A DNA stretch of 64,000 nucleotides from contig JAIKWU010000022.1 of assembly GCA_024684455.1 (NCBI GenBank), positions 62,001 through 126,000 of the forward strand, given 5' to 3'. A program made the position numbers and the translations under genes. The first letter of the stretch is position 1. Each line of letters starts with the position of its first letter. The DNA comes from Bacteroidaceae bacterium (lineage in GTDB: Bacteria; Bacteroidota; Bacteroidia; Bacteroidales; Bacteroidaceae). A model generated the notes under the pieces. That model was not told the origin of the DNA. It made no database searches and worked only from the letters and a program-made list of their open reading frames with translations. This document shows, in pieces, positions 19,266 to 28,337 of the stretch.

Positions 19266-20633
19266 TTATTTCACACGGATCTTCTGTCCAGGATGAATCG
19301 TACTGCCCTTAATGTTGTTGAGCCGTCGCAGATTCGACACTGTCGTTCCATTACGTCTGGCAATCGCAGAGAGCGAGTCGCCACTCTTGACCGACACGCT
19401 GCGTGTCTGGTTGCGGCGTCGCGAGTTTTTGCGTGAACTTCGCGTACTGCGGCTGTTCTTTTTGGAAGATGTATAGGTTGGACGGTCGTAGTAGGAAGTC
19501 TGAGGCTCTGAAGCGCTCTCCTCGGTCGTGGTCAGTCCGATGCTCACACTGCCAGGCTCTATCGCCGGGCGGCCGCCACGACGGAATCCATAGAGACTGT
19601 CTTCGTTGAGAACAAAGGCTTCGATGGCCTGTGCGGGCAAACGCAGCACATAGTCGCGCGGTACGATGTCGCGTCGATACTGAGGATTCAACACACGAAG
19701 TTCGTCCATCGTCACATTGCACAGACTTGTAATTTTTGCAAAACTGACGTCCTGAGCCACGACCACCGTATCTGACTCAGCAGGGAGTGTAGCCTGCATC
19801 GGCGTGATGCCATGCTCACAATAGTAAGTCATGATGTAGTTGGCTGCAATGAATGCAGGAACGTATCCACGTGTTTCATGCGGAAGATAGTTGTAGATGG
19901 ACCAGAAGTCTCCGTCGCGATTACCGCTGCGCAGAAGGGCTTTCTGCACATTATACTCTCCGCAATTGTAGGCAGCAATGGCAAGGCTCCAGTCACCAAA
20001 CATGTTGTAAAGGTCGCTCAGGAAATGGGCTGCGGCTTCACTGGACTTGATCGGGTCGCGGCGTTCATCGACAAGCGTGTTGATTTCCAAGCCATAGCGT
20101 TTTCCCGTGGCTGGCATAAACTGCCACAAGCCCGCAGCACCTGCATGAGATGTGGCTGATGGACGTAGTGCTGATTCGATGACGGGGAGGTAGCGCAGTT
20201 CAAGTGGCAGTTCGTAGCGTTCCAATGCCTCCTCAAAGATGGGCATATAGAAATTGGACGCTCCCAACATGATTGCCACACTGTGACGCATACGGTTGCT
20301 GTAGGTATTGATGAATGTGCGCGTGATGTCGTTGAGCGGCATGTAGATGGTTGTAGGAATGCGTGACAGACGGTCGATAATGAGCAGGTCTTCGGACGAG
20401 AGAATGTCCTGTTGGGGTGCCGGCGGCACTTGGTCAGCCGCTTCGGTTAGGTTTGTACGATTGTTGTAATCGTCCATGAGTTCACTGTCTGTCACGTTCA
20501 TGCCTTCTGGCAGGGCTATCACTTCGGTGCGTCCGCTGTCTTCCTCTACAACGAGAACACCGTTCGGTTCTTGTGCTGTGACAGAAAGAGATACGGCCAA
20601 TGCCGCTGTTAGGAGTATTGCTTGTTTCTTCAT
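19266..20633 (-). CDS. Lytic transglycosylase with LysM domain (MltD-like)
   Basis: A 455-residue exported peptidoglycan lytic transglycosylase. Signal peptide at residues 1-20 (ending VTAQ). The SLT/GH23 domain carries the catalytic Glu153 in VIESALRPSA, followed by GAAGLWQFMPATGKRYGL and AYNCGEYNV. A degenerate LysM-like segment lies around residues 295-335, a Ser/Arg-rich linker follows, and a canonical LysM (VKSGDSLSAIARRNGTTVSN) ends the protein. It cleaves glycan strands in the periplasm. It sits between DUF5683 and relA/spoT in the par operon. Confidence 0.94.
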   Translation of the reverse strand: MKKQAILLTAALAVSLSVTAQEPNGVLVVEEDSGRTEVIALPEGMNVTDSELMDDYNNRTNLTEAADQVPPAPQQDILSSEDLLIIDRLSRIPTTIYMPLNDITRTFINTYSNRMRHSVAIMLGASNFYMPIFEEALERYELPLELRYLPVIESALRPSATSHAGAAGLWQFMPATGKRYGLEINTLVDERRDPIKSSEAAAHFLSDLYNMFGDWSLAIAAYNCGEYNVQKALLRSGNRDGDFWSIYNYLPHETRGYVPAFIAANYIMTYYCEHGITPMQATLPAESDTVVVAQDVSFAKITSLCNVTMDELRVLNPQYRRDIVPRDYVLRLPAQAIEAFVLNEDSLYGFRRGGRPAIEPGSVSIGLTTTEESASEPQTSYYDRPTYTSSKKNSRSTRSSRKNSRRRNQTRSVSVKSGDSLSAIARRNGTTVSNLRRLNNIKGSTIHPGQKIRVK

Positions 20634-20661
20634 ATTCGTTAGGATTAGAGTATTTTTTACA

Positions 20662-21492
20662 TTAAAAACTAATAGAGCACTGAATGCCGTATGAACTGTT
20701 CAGCAGACTTTTGCCACGCAAAGCCGTCGAGTGGTCGTTGTTGATGACCGAGGGACGCACCTTCATGCTCAGGTCGCGACTGATGTCGAAACTGGAGAGT
20801 TCTGCATCGATATATGCATCAAGAATGGACAGCAGATAGACACCGATAGTGGCGAAGATGCTCAAGTCGCGATAACGCCGATAATAGTCCTTTTTCTTAC
20901 GGAACAGTTCTTGAAGACGCGAGCGGTTGGCTTCGGCATCATAATTCCGTGGCAGGAAGTTTACGTAACTACGCGTGTTCGGGTCGTCGTCCATGATGTC
21001 GATGAAAGCCTGCGAATAGTCACGGTACATGGTGTTGTTCCAACTAATGGCATACACACAGCCAAGGAAGCCTCCATAGAACAACGGCAATTTCCAGTAC
21101 TTGCGGTTGTATATCTGACCGGCTCCAGGAAAGACGATGGCCAGCCACATCGCTTTTTTAGGGTCGGGCACCCAGCGCTGAGGCTCCAGCAATGCAGTAT
21201 TGACGCTAAGCAGCGTGTCTTGTGAAGAAAGGATGATACGTGCCTCGTTCTGCAACGAATCAGTCGTAGCATCCAAGTCCTCCTCTGGAACAATCACCAC
21301 TGCGTCACGCAGTGTGTCGGTTGGCAAAACCTGCAACGTGTCGGCGTCTGTCAGACGAACCACCTGCTCACGGTGTCTCTGAACACGAGGAAGATTCACA
21401 GACAACGTGTCCTGCGCATCCATACCGACAAAGGCCATCAGCCCGATTGCCAGCACTGAACACCGCACCGCGTTCTGCCACCTCCTCTCCAT
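20662..21492 (-). CDS. DUF5683 domain membrane protein
   Basis: A 276-residue protein with an N-terminal signal or anchor (~residues 9-27), then a variable ~70-residue region and the DUF5683 core beginning WVPDPKKAMWLAIVFPGAGQIYNRKYWKLP, with its FPGAGQIYN motif and two to three membrane segments. Function is unknown. In Bacteroidetes this gene often follows parAB and precedes a lytic transglycosylase, as here (7 bases from the parB stop, 28 bases before the transglycosylase). A role in envelope or chromosome positioning is only inferred from context. Confidence 0.85.
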   Translation of the reverse strand: MERRWQNAVRCSVLAIGLMAFVGMDAQDTLSVNLPRVQRHREQVVRLTDADTLQVLPTDTLRDAVVIVPEEDLDATTDSLQNEARIILSSQDTLLSVNTALLEPQRWVPDPKKAMWLAIVFPGAGQIYNRKYWKLPLFYGGFLGCVYAISWNNTMYRDYSQAFIDIMDDDPNTRSYVNFLPRNYDAEANRSRLQELFRKKKDYYRRYRDLSIFATIGVYLLSILDAYIDAELSSFDISRDLSMKVRPSVINNDHSTALRGKSLLNSSYGIQCSISF

Positions 21493-21499
21493 GCTGATT

Positions 21500-22369
21500 T
21501 TATGAAAACAGGGTTAATATATGCTTCAGTTGTTCCACGTCAGCGAAGTCAAACGTCACACGTCCGGTACCTTTCGCCGAAAAGTTCATCTTCACTTTCG
21601 TGCCAAGCCGTTCTGACAACTGCTGGCGCAGACCTTCCATTTCATCGGAAAGCATAGGCGATTTGCGAGCCGCCTTAGTTCCGGTCAGACCCATTTTCTG
21701 TTCCTTGATGAGTTCCTCTACCTTGCGCACAGAATAGCCCTTCTGCTGCACTTCCTTGAAGAACTTCACCTGTTGTTTCGGATCCTCAAGTGCCAGCAAC
21801 GCACGCGCATGACCTGTGTCTATCTGATGGTTCTGCAGAGCCACCTGAACAGGGGCAGGAAGTTTCAGCAGACGCAGAAAGTTTGCAATGGTCGCGCGGT
21901 TCTTCCCCACCCGCTCCGACAGTTTTTCCTGAGTCAGGCCATACTGGTCAATCAGGTGCTGATAAGCCAACGCAATCTCGATGGCATTCAGGTCCTGACG
22001 CTGTATATTCTCGACCAAAGCCATCTCCATCACATTCTCGTCGTCAGCCGTTCGGATATAAGCCGGAATCGTCAGCAGACCCGCTTTCTGTGAGGCACGC
22101 CATCGACGCTCACCGGCAATAATCTGGTAGCGTCCATCCTCCATCTTCCGAAGTGTAATGGGCTGAATAATACCAATTTTCGCTATTGAGTCGGACAATT
22201 CATTCAGCGCATCTTCATCAAATTCACGACGTGGCTGATTCGGATTTGCATCAATCAGATTAAGCGCAATCTCATTGATGGTTGACGCACCAGCAGGACT
22301 GACATCCTCGGTCGAAATCAGTGCATCCAAACCACGTCCGAATTGACCATATTTCTTCTTAACTGCCAT
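21500..22369 (-). CDS. parB: Chromosome partitioning protein ParB
   Basis: A 289-residue ParB/Spo0J. The N-terminal CTPase/ParB domain has NPNQPRREFDEDAL and the GERRWRASQKAGL box; the helix-turn-helix region (LTQEKLSERVGKNRATIANFLRLL) is intact, and the C-terminal ~40 residues form the dimerisation domain. It binds parS and spreads to load SMC. parA lies 12 bases upstream. No clear parS palindrome was found in this window. Confidence 0.97.
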   Translation of the reverse strand: MAVKKKYGQFGRGLDALISTEDVSPAGASTINEIALNLIDANPNQPRREFDEDALNELSDSIAKIGIIQPITLRKMEDGRYQIIAGERRWRASQKAGLLTIPAYIRTADDENVMEMALVENIQRQDLNAIEIALAYQHLIDQYGLTQEKLSERVGKNRATIANFLRLLKLPAPVQVALQNHQIDTGHARALLALEDPKQQVKFFKEVQQKGYSVRKVEELIKEQKMGLTGTKAARKSPMLSDEMEGLRQQLSERLGTKVKMNFSAKGTGRVTFDFADVEQLKHILTLFS

Positions 22370-22381
22370 GTTATTCCTACA

Positions 22382-23182
22382 TTATTTACGATTCTTCTCA
22401 ATGACCTCTTTTGCCAGTGCAAGATAATTGCGTGCACCCGTCGATGTCGGGTCGTACAGCAAACACGGCAGGCCATGACTCGGAGCCTCGCTCAATTTCA
22501 CATTACGCATAATCACCGTTTTGAACACCAATTCCTGAAAATGACGCTTCACATCGTCATAAATCTGATTCGCCAAACGAAGACGCGAGTCAAACATCGT
22601 CAGCAGGAATCCTTCAATCTCAAGTTTTGCATTCAGTTTCGACTTGATAATTTTAATCGTCTGAAGCAACTTGCTGATGCCCTCCAGCGCAAAGTATTCA
22701 CACTGAACAGGAATGATAACCGAATCGGCTGCCGTCAGCGCATTGGTCGTAATCAGGCCCAACGAAGGAGAGCAGTCAATCAAAATAAAGTCATACTCAC
22801 TGCGAAGCGGATTCAACACCTTCTGCAGCACCTTTTCACGCTGCGGCAGATTAATCATCTCCACCTCGGCGCCGACCAGATTAATATGACTCGGAATAAT
22901 ATCAAGCCCGTCAATGTCCGACGTGTAGATAGCCTCATGAGGGTCAACAGGCGTAAATGACGGATTGGAAGCACTCGCCACCGAACTAATCAGGCAATCA
23001 TAAATCGATGTGTCAACCTTCTGAATATCAACGCCAAAGCCCGACGATGCATTCGCCTGTGGGTCAGCGTCCACGACAAGCACCTTCTGCTCCATCGTTG
23101 CCAACGACGCAGCCAGGTTGATGGTCGTCGTCGTCTTTCCCACGCCGCCCTTTTGATTGGCCAAGGCAATAATCTTGCTCAT
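22382..23182 (-). CDS. parA: Chromosome partitioning ATPase ParA (Soj)
   Basis: A 266-residue ParA. I start it at the ATG of [19 protein letters not shown] (23182); the longer open frame upstream adds 29 residues that belong to the leader and are unlike the family. The deviant Walker A motif KGGVGKTT is at residues 11-18 and the Walker B-like LIDCSPSLG near residue 120. It is the first gene of the operon parA-parB-DUF5683-transglycosylase-relA/spoT, with a candidate -7 element at 23267-23274. Confidence 0.97.
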   Translation of the reverse strand: MSKIIALANQKGGVGKTTTTINLAASLATMEQKVLVVDADPQANASSGFGVDIQKVDTSIYDCLISSVASASNPSFTPVDPHEAIYTSDIDGLDIIPSHINLVGAEVEMINLPQREKVLQKVLNPLRSEYDFILIDCSPSLGLITTNALTAADSVIIPVQCEYFALEGISKLLQTIKIIKSKLNAKLEIEGFLLTMFDSRLRLANQIYDDVKRHFQELVFKTVIMRNVKLSEAPSHGLPCLLYDPTSTGARNYLALAKEVIEKNRK

Positions 23183-23266
23183 ATCTATACCCTTTCTTCG
23201 TTTCTTGAAATAATAATAAAAGTAACACGCGCACGCATGCGCGAACATATAAGTACATATTGTTTG

Positions 23267-23274
23267 CAAAGTTA
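23267..23274 (-). promoter_or_regulatory. Candidate -7 element for the par operon
   Basis: On the minus strand TAACTTTG lies 85 bases upstream of the chosen parA ATG. A matching -33 TTTG is not obvious. Confidence 0.55.
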
Positions 23275-23460
23275 CGAAAAAAAAATGAGACTGAACCTCG
23301 ATTCAAGAAGTTTTAACGTGGAAAATAAAAAATGTTACCGCCAAGGTGAAACCCGAAAACCATCCAACGACTAAAGATAAAAAACATCACAGATTGCTCC
23401 CGATACAGTCTGCATCCAACATACACTATGCAATCACTACAAATCTACACACAATCAATA

Positions 23461-23526
23461 TCGCTTCTCCAGACAACACTTATTGCATCTCCAGACAGTA
23501 CTTATCGCATCTCCAGACAATACTTA
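23461..23526. repeat. Three 22-bp tandem units (GCATCTCCAGACA core)
   Basis: Units at 23461-23482, 23483-23504 and 23505-23526 share CTCCAGACAnnACTTA with 2-4 substitutions. The last unit overlaps the left end of the AT-rich element that follows. Confidence 0.93.
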
Positions 23527-23650
23527 TACACACCACAGTTTAAACTCAAAATTTAAGTTATATTTATATAAATTCAAGTTAAATTTGGCGAAATTTAAGT
23601 TATATTTTCACAAATTTAAGTTTAATTTTGAGTTTTAACTGCGGTATAGC
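23521..23650. repeat. AT-rich element copy 2: four 21-bp units with inverted ends
   Basis: Units at 23549-23569, 23570-23590, 23591-23611 and 23612-23632 (AAATTTAAGTT core; unit 2 has one C). The ends pair as CACAGTTTAAACTCAAAA against TTTTGAGTTTTAACTGCGG. Same architecture as 15939-16078. Confidence 0.92.
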
Positions 23651-23775
23651 CAATTATAAACTTCGGTAGAGTTAATTATCCACAGGAGAACGTGAATCAT
23701 TCAAGCACAGATGCAGGTTAAGCCATCTGTGCATTTGAGAATAATAATGTAGAAAATGTTAGAAATGAAGGTGAA

Positions 23776-24117
23776 TTACTTGGTCTGCGTATAGCCGTAG
23801 GATTTCAGTAACTGGACAACCTTTTCTTTGAAATCGCCCTGTACGAGCAGTTCGCCATCTTTCTGGCTACCTCCCACACCGCATTTTGTCTTGAGAAAGC
23901 GACCTAATTCCCTCAGATGGTCATCAGAGCCGACAAAACCAGACACGATAGTGACGACCTTGCCGCCACGATGATTCTTCTCGATTCTGACACGCAATTT
24001 CTGTTGTTGTTTCGGTAGTGTTTCTGTTTCGGTCGACTCTTCCTCATACACGTAATCGGGATTCGTAGAATATACCATACCGAGTCTTGACTTCCAGTCG
24101 TTGTCCTTCTTTGCCAT
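23776..24117 (-). CDS. SUI1/eIF1-like translation factor (YciH family)
   Basis: A 113-residue protein; start chosen at the ATG of MAKKDNDWKSRLGMVYSTNP (24117), since the 13 residues upstream in the open frame are not family-like. The C-terminal half is a SUI1 fold (RVRIEKNHRGGKVVTIVSGF, then the LKTKCGVGGSQKDGELLVQG signature). Bacterial SUI1 proteins bind the 30S subunit and can affect start-site fidelity; the physiological role is uncertain. The gene lies just downstream of two tRNAs on the same strand, separated by a hairpin. Confidence 0.93.
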   Translation of the reverse strand: MAKKDNDWKSRLGMVYSTNPDYVYEEESTETETLPKQQQKLRVRIEKNHRGGKVVTIVSGFVGSDDHLRELGRFLKTKCGVGGSQKDGELLVQGDFKEKVVQLLKSYGYTQTK

Positions 24118-24143
24118 AACAATATCTGTTGTAAAAAGAAAAA

Positions 24144-24170
24144 GAGGATAGAACACCTCGTTCTATCCTC
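24144..24170 (-). terminator. Terminator between tRNA-Val and the SUI1 gene
   Basis: A perfect 11-bp stem (GAGGATAGAAC/GTTCTATCCTC, loop of 5). On the minus strand it is followed by a T-rich stretch, so it ends the tRNA transcript; read-through could supply the SUI1 gene. Confidence 0.8.
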
Positions 24171-24178
24171 TCAGGTAG

Positions 24179-24253
24179 TGGGCGCTGAGGGATTCGAACC
24201 CCCGACCCTCTGCTTGTAAGGCAGACGCTCTGAACCAACTGAGCTAAGCGCCC
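24179..24253 (-). tRNA. tRNA-Val (anticodon TAC)
   Basis: On the minus strand the sequence starts GGGCGCTTAGCTCAG and folds as a cloverleaf: 7-bp acceptor stem GGGCGCT/AGCGCCC, anticodon loop CTTACAA with TAC, T arm GGTTCGAAT. The CCA end is not encoded. Confidence 0.96.
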
Positions 24254-24295
24254 TCATGCTGCAGAAGCAACATGCTTGTTTCACCCTTTGTTGTG

Positions 24296-24368
24296 TCGGG
24301 GCAGCGTGACTCGAACACGCGACCGCCTGGTCCCAAACCAGGAACGCTACCAACTGCGCTATACCCCG
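24296..24368 (-). tRNA. tRNA-Pro (anticodon TGG)
   Basis: On the minus strand it starts CGGGGTATAGCGCAG, the usual proline tRNA opening. The anticodon loop is TTTGGGA (anticodon TGG) within a CCTGG/CCAGG stem, and the T arm carries GTTCGAGTC. No encoded CCA. It is upstream of, and probably cotranscribed with, tRNA-Val 42 bases away. Confidence 0.96.
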
Positions 24369-24385
24369 TTTGCTGAAAAGCGGTG

Positions 24386-24393
24386 CAAAGGTA
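24386..24393 (-). promoter_or_regulatory. -7 element of the tRNA-Pro/tRNA-Val transcript
   Basis: TACCTTTG on the minus strand, 18 bases before tRNA-Pro, followed by GCACCGCTTTT. The same TACCTTTGCACCGCTTTT string precedes tRNA-Thr at 62126-62143. Confidence 0.7.
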
Positions 24394-24515
24394 CGAAGAA
24401 TAATTAACAATTAAAAATTATATATTAAAAAAATGCAGAAAAGAACTGTATTTTCCAATCAAATATCCCTGCAACGCTCTTAACAATCATCTTACATCCT
24501 TCTTAACACAAAAAA

Positions 24516-24537
24516 GCGTGCCACCGAAGTGGCACGC
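24516..24537 (-). terminator. Rho-independent terminator of the OmpA-like gene
   Basis: GCGTGCCAC/GTGGCACGC stem with a 4-base loop, followed on the minus strand by six T residues, 30 bases after the stop codon. Confidence 0.92.
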
Positions 24538-24567
24538 TCATTTGTAGAGTTATTCAAAAGTTTCAAA

Positions 24568-25812
24568 TTACTTCAGAGTAACGACAGCGCGACGGTTGAG
24601 GTTGAACGGAGTAACTTCGTTGATACCACCGACAGCCTTCACTTCAATCTTGTCGCGGTTTACACCGAGGCGAACGAGTTCGTCAGCAACAGCGTTTGCA
24701 CGAGCCTCTGACAGTTTCTGGTTGTAAGCAGCAGAACCAGTCTTGCTATCTGCAGAACCGACAACCTGAACCTTAGCATTCTGAGCCTTAGCGGTAGCAG
24801 CAACAGATTCGAGGTTGATGAGATCCTTCTTAGAGTTCAACTTAGAACTGTTGATGTCGAAGAATACAGATGTAGCAGCATTAGCGATAACGTTGAAGGG
24901 ACCTTCACCGCCACCCTGGCACTTGTGGTTAGCCCACTTAGCAAGTTGAGCGCGGAGGTCAGCGTTGAGAGCGCGTTCGCGGTCGAGGTCTGCACGCAGG
25001 CGAGCAAGAGCCTCTTCGCTGGCAGCAGCCAGAGCGTTGTAAGCCTCGAGGGTAACAGCCTTGTCGAAGCCAACTCGACCCAGGTTGAAAGTCAGACCGA
25101 GGTCAGCCTGTGCCCAACCATAAGTCTTGTACTGGTACTTACCACCTGATACATTTGCATAAACGTTGTTGTTAACGCCTTCGTTAGGAGTTACCTGATA
25201 TGCAAGGTCGAGGTAAACGCCGATACGCTTTGAAATCTTCCAAGTACTCTCGATACCTGCACCAAGAACAGGAGAATAACTGTTGCGAGCGTCAAAGTGG
25301 CGCATAACACCTGCACGTGGGAAAATGATGAGGTTCCATACGCGAGTGTCGCTGTAACCGCAGAACAGGTTGCTCAGGTTGAAGAGTACGTCACCAGTGA
25401 TCATGCCATAACCACCTGCCTGATAAGTGTTAGCCACAAGGCCAATACCATTCATGTAAGGGCCAAGTTGACCAGCAGCATTACGCTCCTCGATGGGATA
25501 GAAGCCCAGGTGCTTACGCTTGAGAAGACCGTTCTCCCAGTTTGCCTTCAGGCGAAGTCCAAGTCCAGGAGTAAACCACTTACCAACGGCTACGTCAATA
25601 CCATAGGAACGTCCGTCGTGCCAGTCGTTCTTAAAGAACTTTGTTCCATAAGGATTCTGGACTGCCATGTCAACACCTACCTGTACGAACCAATTGTCCC
25701 AGAAACCGTTAGTGGCAACGGTGTACTTTGAAGGTGCTTCGATTGTTGTCTGTGCGTTAACTGCTACAGTACCAAAGCCAGCAAAAGCCAGCGCAATCAT
25801 TAACTTTTTCAT
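24568..25812 (-). CDS. OmpA-family outer membrane protein
   Basis: A 414-residue outer membrane protein; start at the ATG of MKKLMIALAFAGFG (25812), with a signal peptide ending VNAQ. Residues ~25-265 are a beta-barrel of aromatic-ended strands, residues ~280-310 a short charged helical linker (EEALARLRADLDRERALNAD), and the C-terminus an OmpA/MotB peptidoglycan-binding domain (VFFDINSSKLNS, then NQKLSEARANAVADELVRLGV). It probably tethers the outer membrane to peptidoglycan and is likely abundant, given its strong promoter-like leader and terminator. Confidence 0.93.
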   Translation of the reverse strand: MKKLMIALAFAGFGTVAVNAQTTIEAPSKYTVATNGFWDNWFVQVGVDMAVQNPYGTKFFKNDWHDGRSYGIDVAVGKWFTPGLGLRLKANWENGLLKRKHLGFYPIEERNAAGQLGPYMNGIGLVANTYQAGGYGMITGDVLFNLSNLFCGYSDTRVWNLIIFPRAGVMRHFDARNSYSPVLGAGIESTWKISKRIGVYLDLAYQVTPNEGVNNNVYANVSGGKYQYKTYGWAQADLGLTFNLGRVGFDKAVTLEAYNALAAASEEALARLRADLDRERALNADLRAQLAKWANHKCQGGGEGPFNVIANAATSVFFDINSSKLNSKKDLINLESVAATAKAQNAKVQVVGSADSKTGSAAYNQKLSEARANAVADELVRLGVNRDKIEVKAVGGINEVTPFNLNRRAVVTLK

Positions 25813-26090
25813 AATACTTAAATTAATTAAACAATAAAAAAATTTACAACTTTTACTTCTTTCTCTCGGTGATTTCACGCCTTCAAAAGGCTTTCGGCAC
25901 ACTACATGCCTATAGAAATCGATGCAAAATTAGTATTTTCTCACAATATAGCATAACTTTTTTACAAAAATTTTCAAAAAAATTAACTTTTTAAGGCTTT
26001 TTTTGCTTTTTTAGCACTTTTCTTAGGTTATTTAATGGCAAAATAGGCTATTTATTTTGATTACATTTGTAAACAAGTGCATGAAGAAGG
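25813..26090. promoter_or_regulatory. Leader and promoter region of the OmpA-like gene
   Basis: The minus-strand -7 element TAATTTTG is at 25924-25931, about 112 bases upstream of the ATG, giving a long AT-rich leader typical of abundant outer membrane protein mRNAs. The rest (25940-26090) is AT-rich with runs of T and no visible gene. Confidence 0.55.
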
Positions 26091-27989
26091 TCAAAACATT
26101 TTTTCTATTATCTTATGATTGATGACATTGAAGACCATTTTTCCGTCTGGTGTCCTCATAGGGGATGGGATATCAAAAAGACGGGTCAACAGTTGTGAGA
26201 TTTCCTCATCAGACAGAGCCTGTCCATAAACAATGGCAGAGGATTGAGCCATAGCCAGTGCAAGAGCACTGTCAACCCGTTCCTTCACACTCAGTCCACT
26301 CTCAATGGCAGCATATACAAGGTCGTGAAGCAACGCTGAGGGAGCCAATCCTTCAATTCCTGACGGAACGCCTTGCAAAGAATAAGTTCCACCGCCTAAA
26401 CTGGTCAATTCAAAACCGATACACTCCAGTTGTGGAAGAATTGCCTCAATTGCAATGTTCTCATTGGCTGTGAACGTTACGAGTTCGGGGAAAAGTAGTC
26501 CTTGCGACACATGAAGTTGCTTCTGAATACGCTCGAGGTGCTCTTCGTAAAGAATGCGGACGTGAGCCCTGTGTTGGTCAACTACAAGTAGTCCCGTAGA
26601 AAACGGCGTCACAATAAAACGACCCTTATACTGAAAATGAGGCAATAAGGCAATATCAGCAAAATCCGAAGGAGATGTCCCGTCGCCATCTGTCTGTCCC
26701 GTCGCCCACAGTTCATCCTGCTGACGGCCCTGTCCTATCAGACTATTGACGATATATTCCTCATTGCTATCAACAAGGCTCATCTTTCCTTTATGCTGAT
26801 TTTGTCCATCCAATTGAAAGTTTTCAACACCCTTATATAAGGCAGACCAATCAGACTGCTGTTGAGAGCGACGTGTGTCCGTCTTAAACGGATTATAGGT
26901 AACAGAAGCAGCCACAGGTACTTTTCCTGTTACCTGTGTTGTTCCCATCACGGGAATATAGGGGCGGTCTTCCACATCGAACTCTATCGTTGGTACATTG
27001 CTAAACTTTCCCAACGCCTCTTTAACGACAGCCATGAGCACCTGCCAAATAGATTGCTCATTGTCAAACTTAATCTCTGTCTTCGTAGGATGAACATTAA
27101 CGTCAATACTCGAAGCATCCACCGATAAATAGATAAAGTAAGAAATGTGCTCGCCTGCTGGTATCAAGTTTTCGTAGGCATGCATCACAGCACTGTGAAA
27201 ATAGGGATGGCGCATGTATCGCCCGTTAACAAAGAAGAATTGGCGAGCCCCCTTCTTCTTGGCGGCCTCTGGCTTGCCGACAAAGCCCGAAATGTTGACC
27301 AACGACGTTTCCGCTTCAATCGGCAGAAGGTCCGCATTCATCTTCTTACCGAAGACATCAACAATGCGTTGACGGAGTGAGGTCTTCGGCAACTTATAGA
27401 GTTCAGCACCATTACTGTGCAGCGAGAAGGAAATCTGTGGATAAACGAGAACCATACGTTCAAATTCGTTGACGATATTCGTCAGTTCCGTCTGATTGGT
27501 TTTTAGGAATTTTCTACGCGCGGGTACATTATAAAATAAATTATATACAGAGAAATTGGCACCCACAGGACACATCACAGGCTCTTGCAGTTCTATCTTT
27601 GACCCACAGATGCGAATATGCGTGCCCAATTCGTCTTCTTTCCGACGTGTCTTCAACTCAATCTGAGCCACGGCAGCAATCGAGGCAAGCGCTTCACCGC
27701 GGAATCCCATCGTATGCAATTGGAACAGGTCTTCTGCCTTCTCAATCTTTGACGTGGCGTGACGCTCGAAGGAAAGACGGGCATCCGTTTCAGACATGCC
27801 TTTGCCGTCGTCGATTATCTGCACACACGTCTTTCCACCGTCGGTAATCAGCACCTGAATATCCGTGGCATCCGCATCAATAGAATTCTCCACCATTTCC
27901 TTGATGATGGAGGAAGGGCGCTGAACCACTTCGCCGGCTGCAATCTGATTGGCTACGGTGTCGGGGAGAAGATGAATGATGTCGTTCAA
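26091..27989 (-). CDS. mutL: DNA mismatch repair protein MutL
   Basis: A 632-residue MutL. The GHKL ATPase motifs are intact: ENSIDADAT (residues 34-42), DDGKGM (~60-65) and GFRGEAL (95-101), followed by the transducer domain with NVHPTKTEIKF. The C-terminal dimerisation domain (~440-632) has QHRAHVRILYEEH. I did not see the DQHAx2Ex4E endonuclease motif in perfect form: the stretch reads DQHRAHVRILYEEHLER, which keeps the D, Q, H and acidic residues and may still be a metal site. It is the last gene of a five-gene envelope operon. Confidence 0.96.
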   Translation of the reverse strand: MNDIIHLLPDTVANQIAAGEVVQRPSSIIKEMVENSIDADATDIQVLITDGGKTCVQIIDDGKGMSETDARLSFERHATSKIEKAEDLFQLHTMGFRGEALASIAAVAQIELKTRRKEDELGTHIRICGSKIELQEPVMCPVGANFSVYNLFYNVPARRKFLKTNQTELTNIVNEFERMVLVYPQISFSLHSNGAELYKLPKTSLRQRIVDVFGKKMNADLLPIEAETSLVNISGFVGKPEAAKKKGARQFFFVNGRYMRHPYFHSAVMHAYENLIPAGEHISYFIYLSVDASSIDVNVHPTKTEIKFDNEQSIWQVLMAVVKEALGKFSNVPTIEFDVEDRPYIPVMGTTQVTGKVPVAASVTYNPFKTDTRRSQQQSDWSALYKGVENFQLDGQNQHKGKMSLVDSNEEYIVNSLIGQGRQQDELWATGQTDGDGTSPSDFADIALLPHFQYKGRFIVTPFSTGLLVVDQHRAHVRILYEEHLERIQKQLHVSQGLLFPELVTFTANENIAIEAILPQLECIGFELTSLGGGTYSLQGVPSGIEGLAPSALLHDLVYAAIESGLSVKERVDSALALAMAQSSAIVYGQALSDEEISQLLTRLFDIPSPMRTPDGKMVFNVINHKIIEKMF

Positions 27990-28000
27990 ATCACTACCTA

Positions 28001-28303
28001 TTAAAAGATTTCTCCTGTGTATAGATACTTCATGACCAGAATCAGCGCAATGATTATCATGATGAGGATTCCACTTTTCAGCGGTTTGCCACCGTTCTTT
28101 TCCTTCTCCTTACGACGCTTCAGGTGAGTGGTTGCATCTACAAACCGCCCCTTGATGTCCTCGGGCGAGAACTCCTTTGGAGGCAAAAGTCCCAACTCAC
28201 GCTTGGCATTCTCTTCAATCTTCTGCAAACGTTCCTTACGCGGGTCATAATAGATATAGTTATGATGAAAGCCGCGAGGCTTCCGAGTGGTAAATAATCC
28301 CAT
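28001..28303 (-). CDS. Small conserved-looking C-terminal-anchored membrane protein
   Basis: A 100-residue protein: a basic N-terminus (TTRKPRGFHHNYIYYDPRKE), a charged middle, and one hydrophobic helix near the end (ILIMIIIALILVMKYLY, residues ~79-95). It lies 11 bases upstream of mutL and 34 bases downstream of the OstA-like gene, clearly within that operon. I do not recognise a named family. The topology suggests a soluble N-terminal domain on the cytoplasmic face. Confidence 0.8.
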   Translation of the reverse strand: MGLFTTRKPRGFHHNYIYYDPRKERLQKIEENAKRELGLLPPKEFSPEDIKGRFVDATTHLKRRKEKEKNGGKPLKSGILIMIIIALILVMKYLYTGEIF

Positions 28304-28337
28304 ATCGTACTGATTATCTATAGATCAATGTATCATG

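Larger units (their letters stand above)
23183..23775. other. 593-bp intergenic region with two repeat systems
   Basis: Left: parA leader and promoter. Centre: three 22-bp tandem units (23461-23526) running directly into the second AT-rich inverted-repeat element (23521-23650). Right: plain AT-rich sequence before the convergent end of the SUI1 gene. No coding frame of substance. Confidence 0.85.

Noticed and set aside
21527..21544. Possible parS site (TGTTCCACGT)
   Set aside because: Only the left half matches the TGTTnCACGTGnAACA palindrome, and it lies within the parB coding end; no full site was seen.
23183..23269. 29-residue N-terminal extension of ParA
   Set aside because: The extension is Cys/Tyr-rich leader sequence overlapping the promoter; the family start is [13 protein letters not shown] at 23182.
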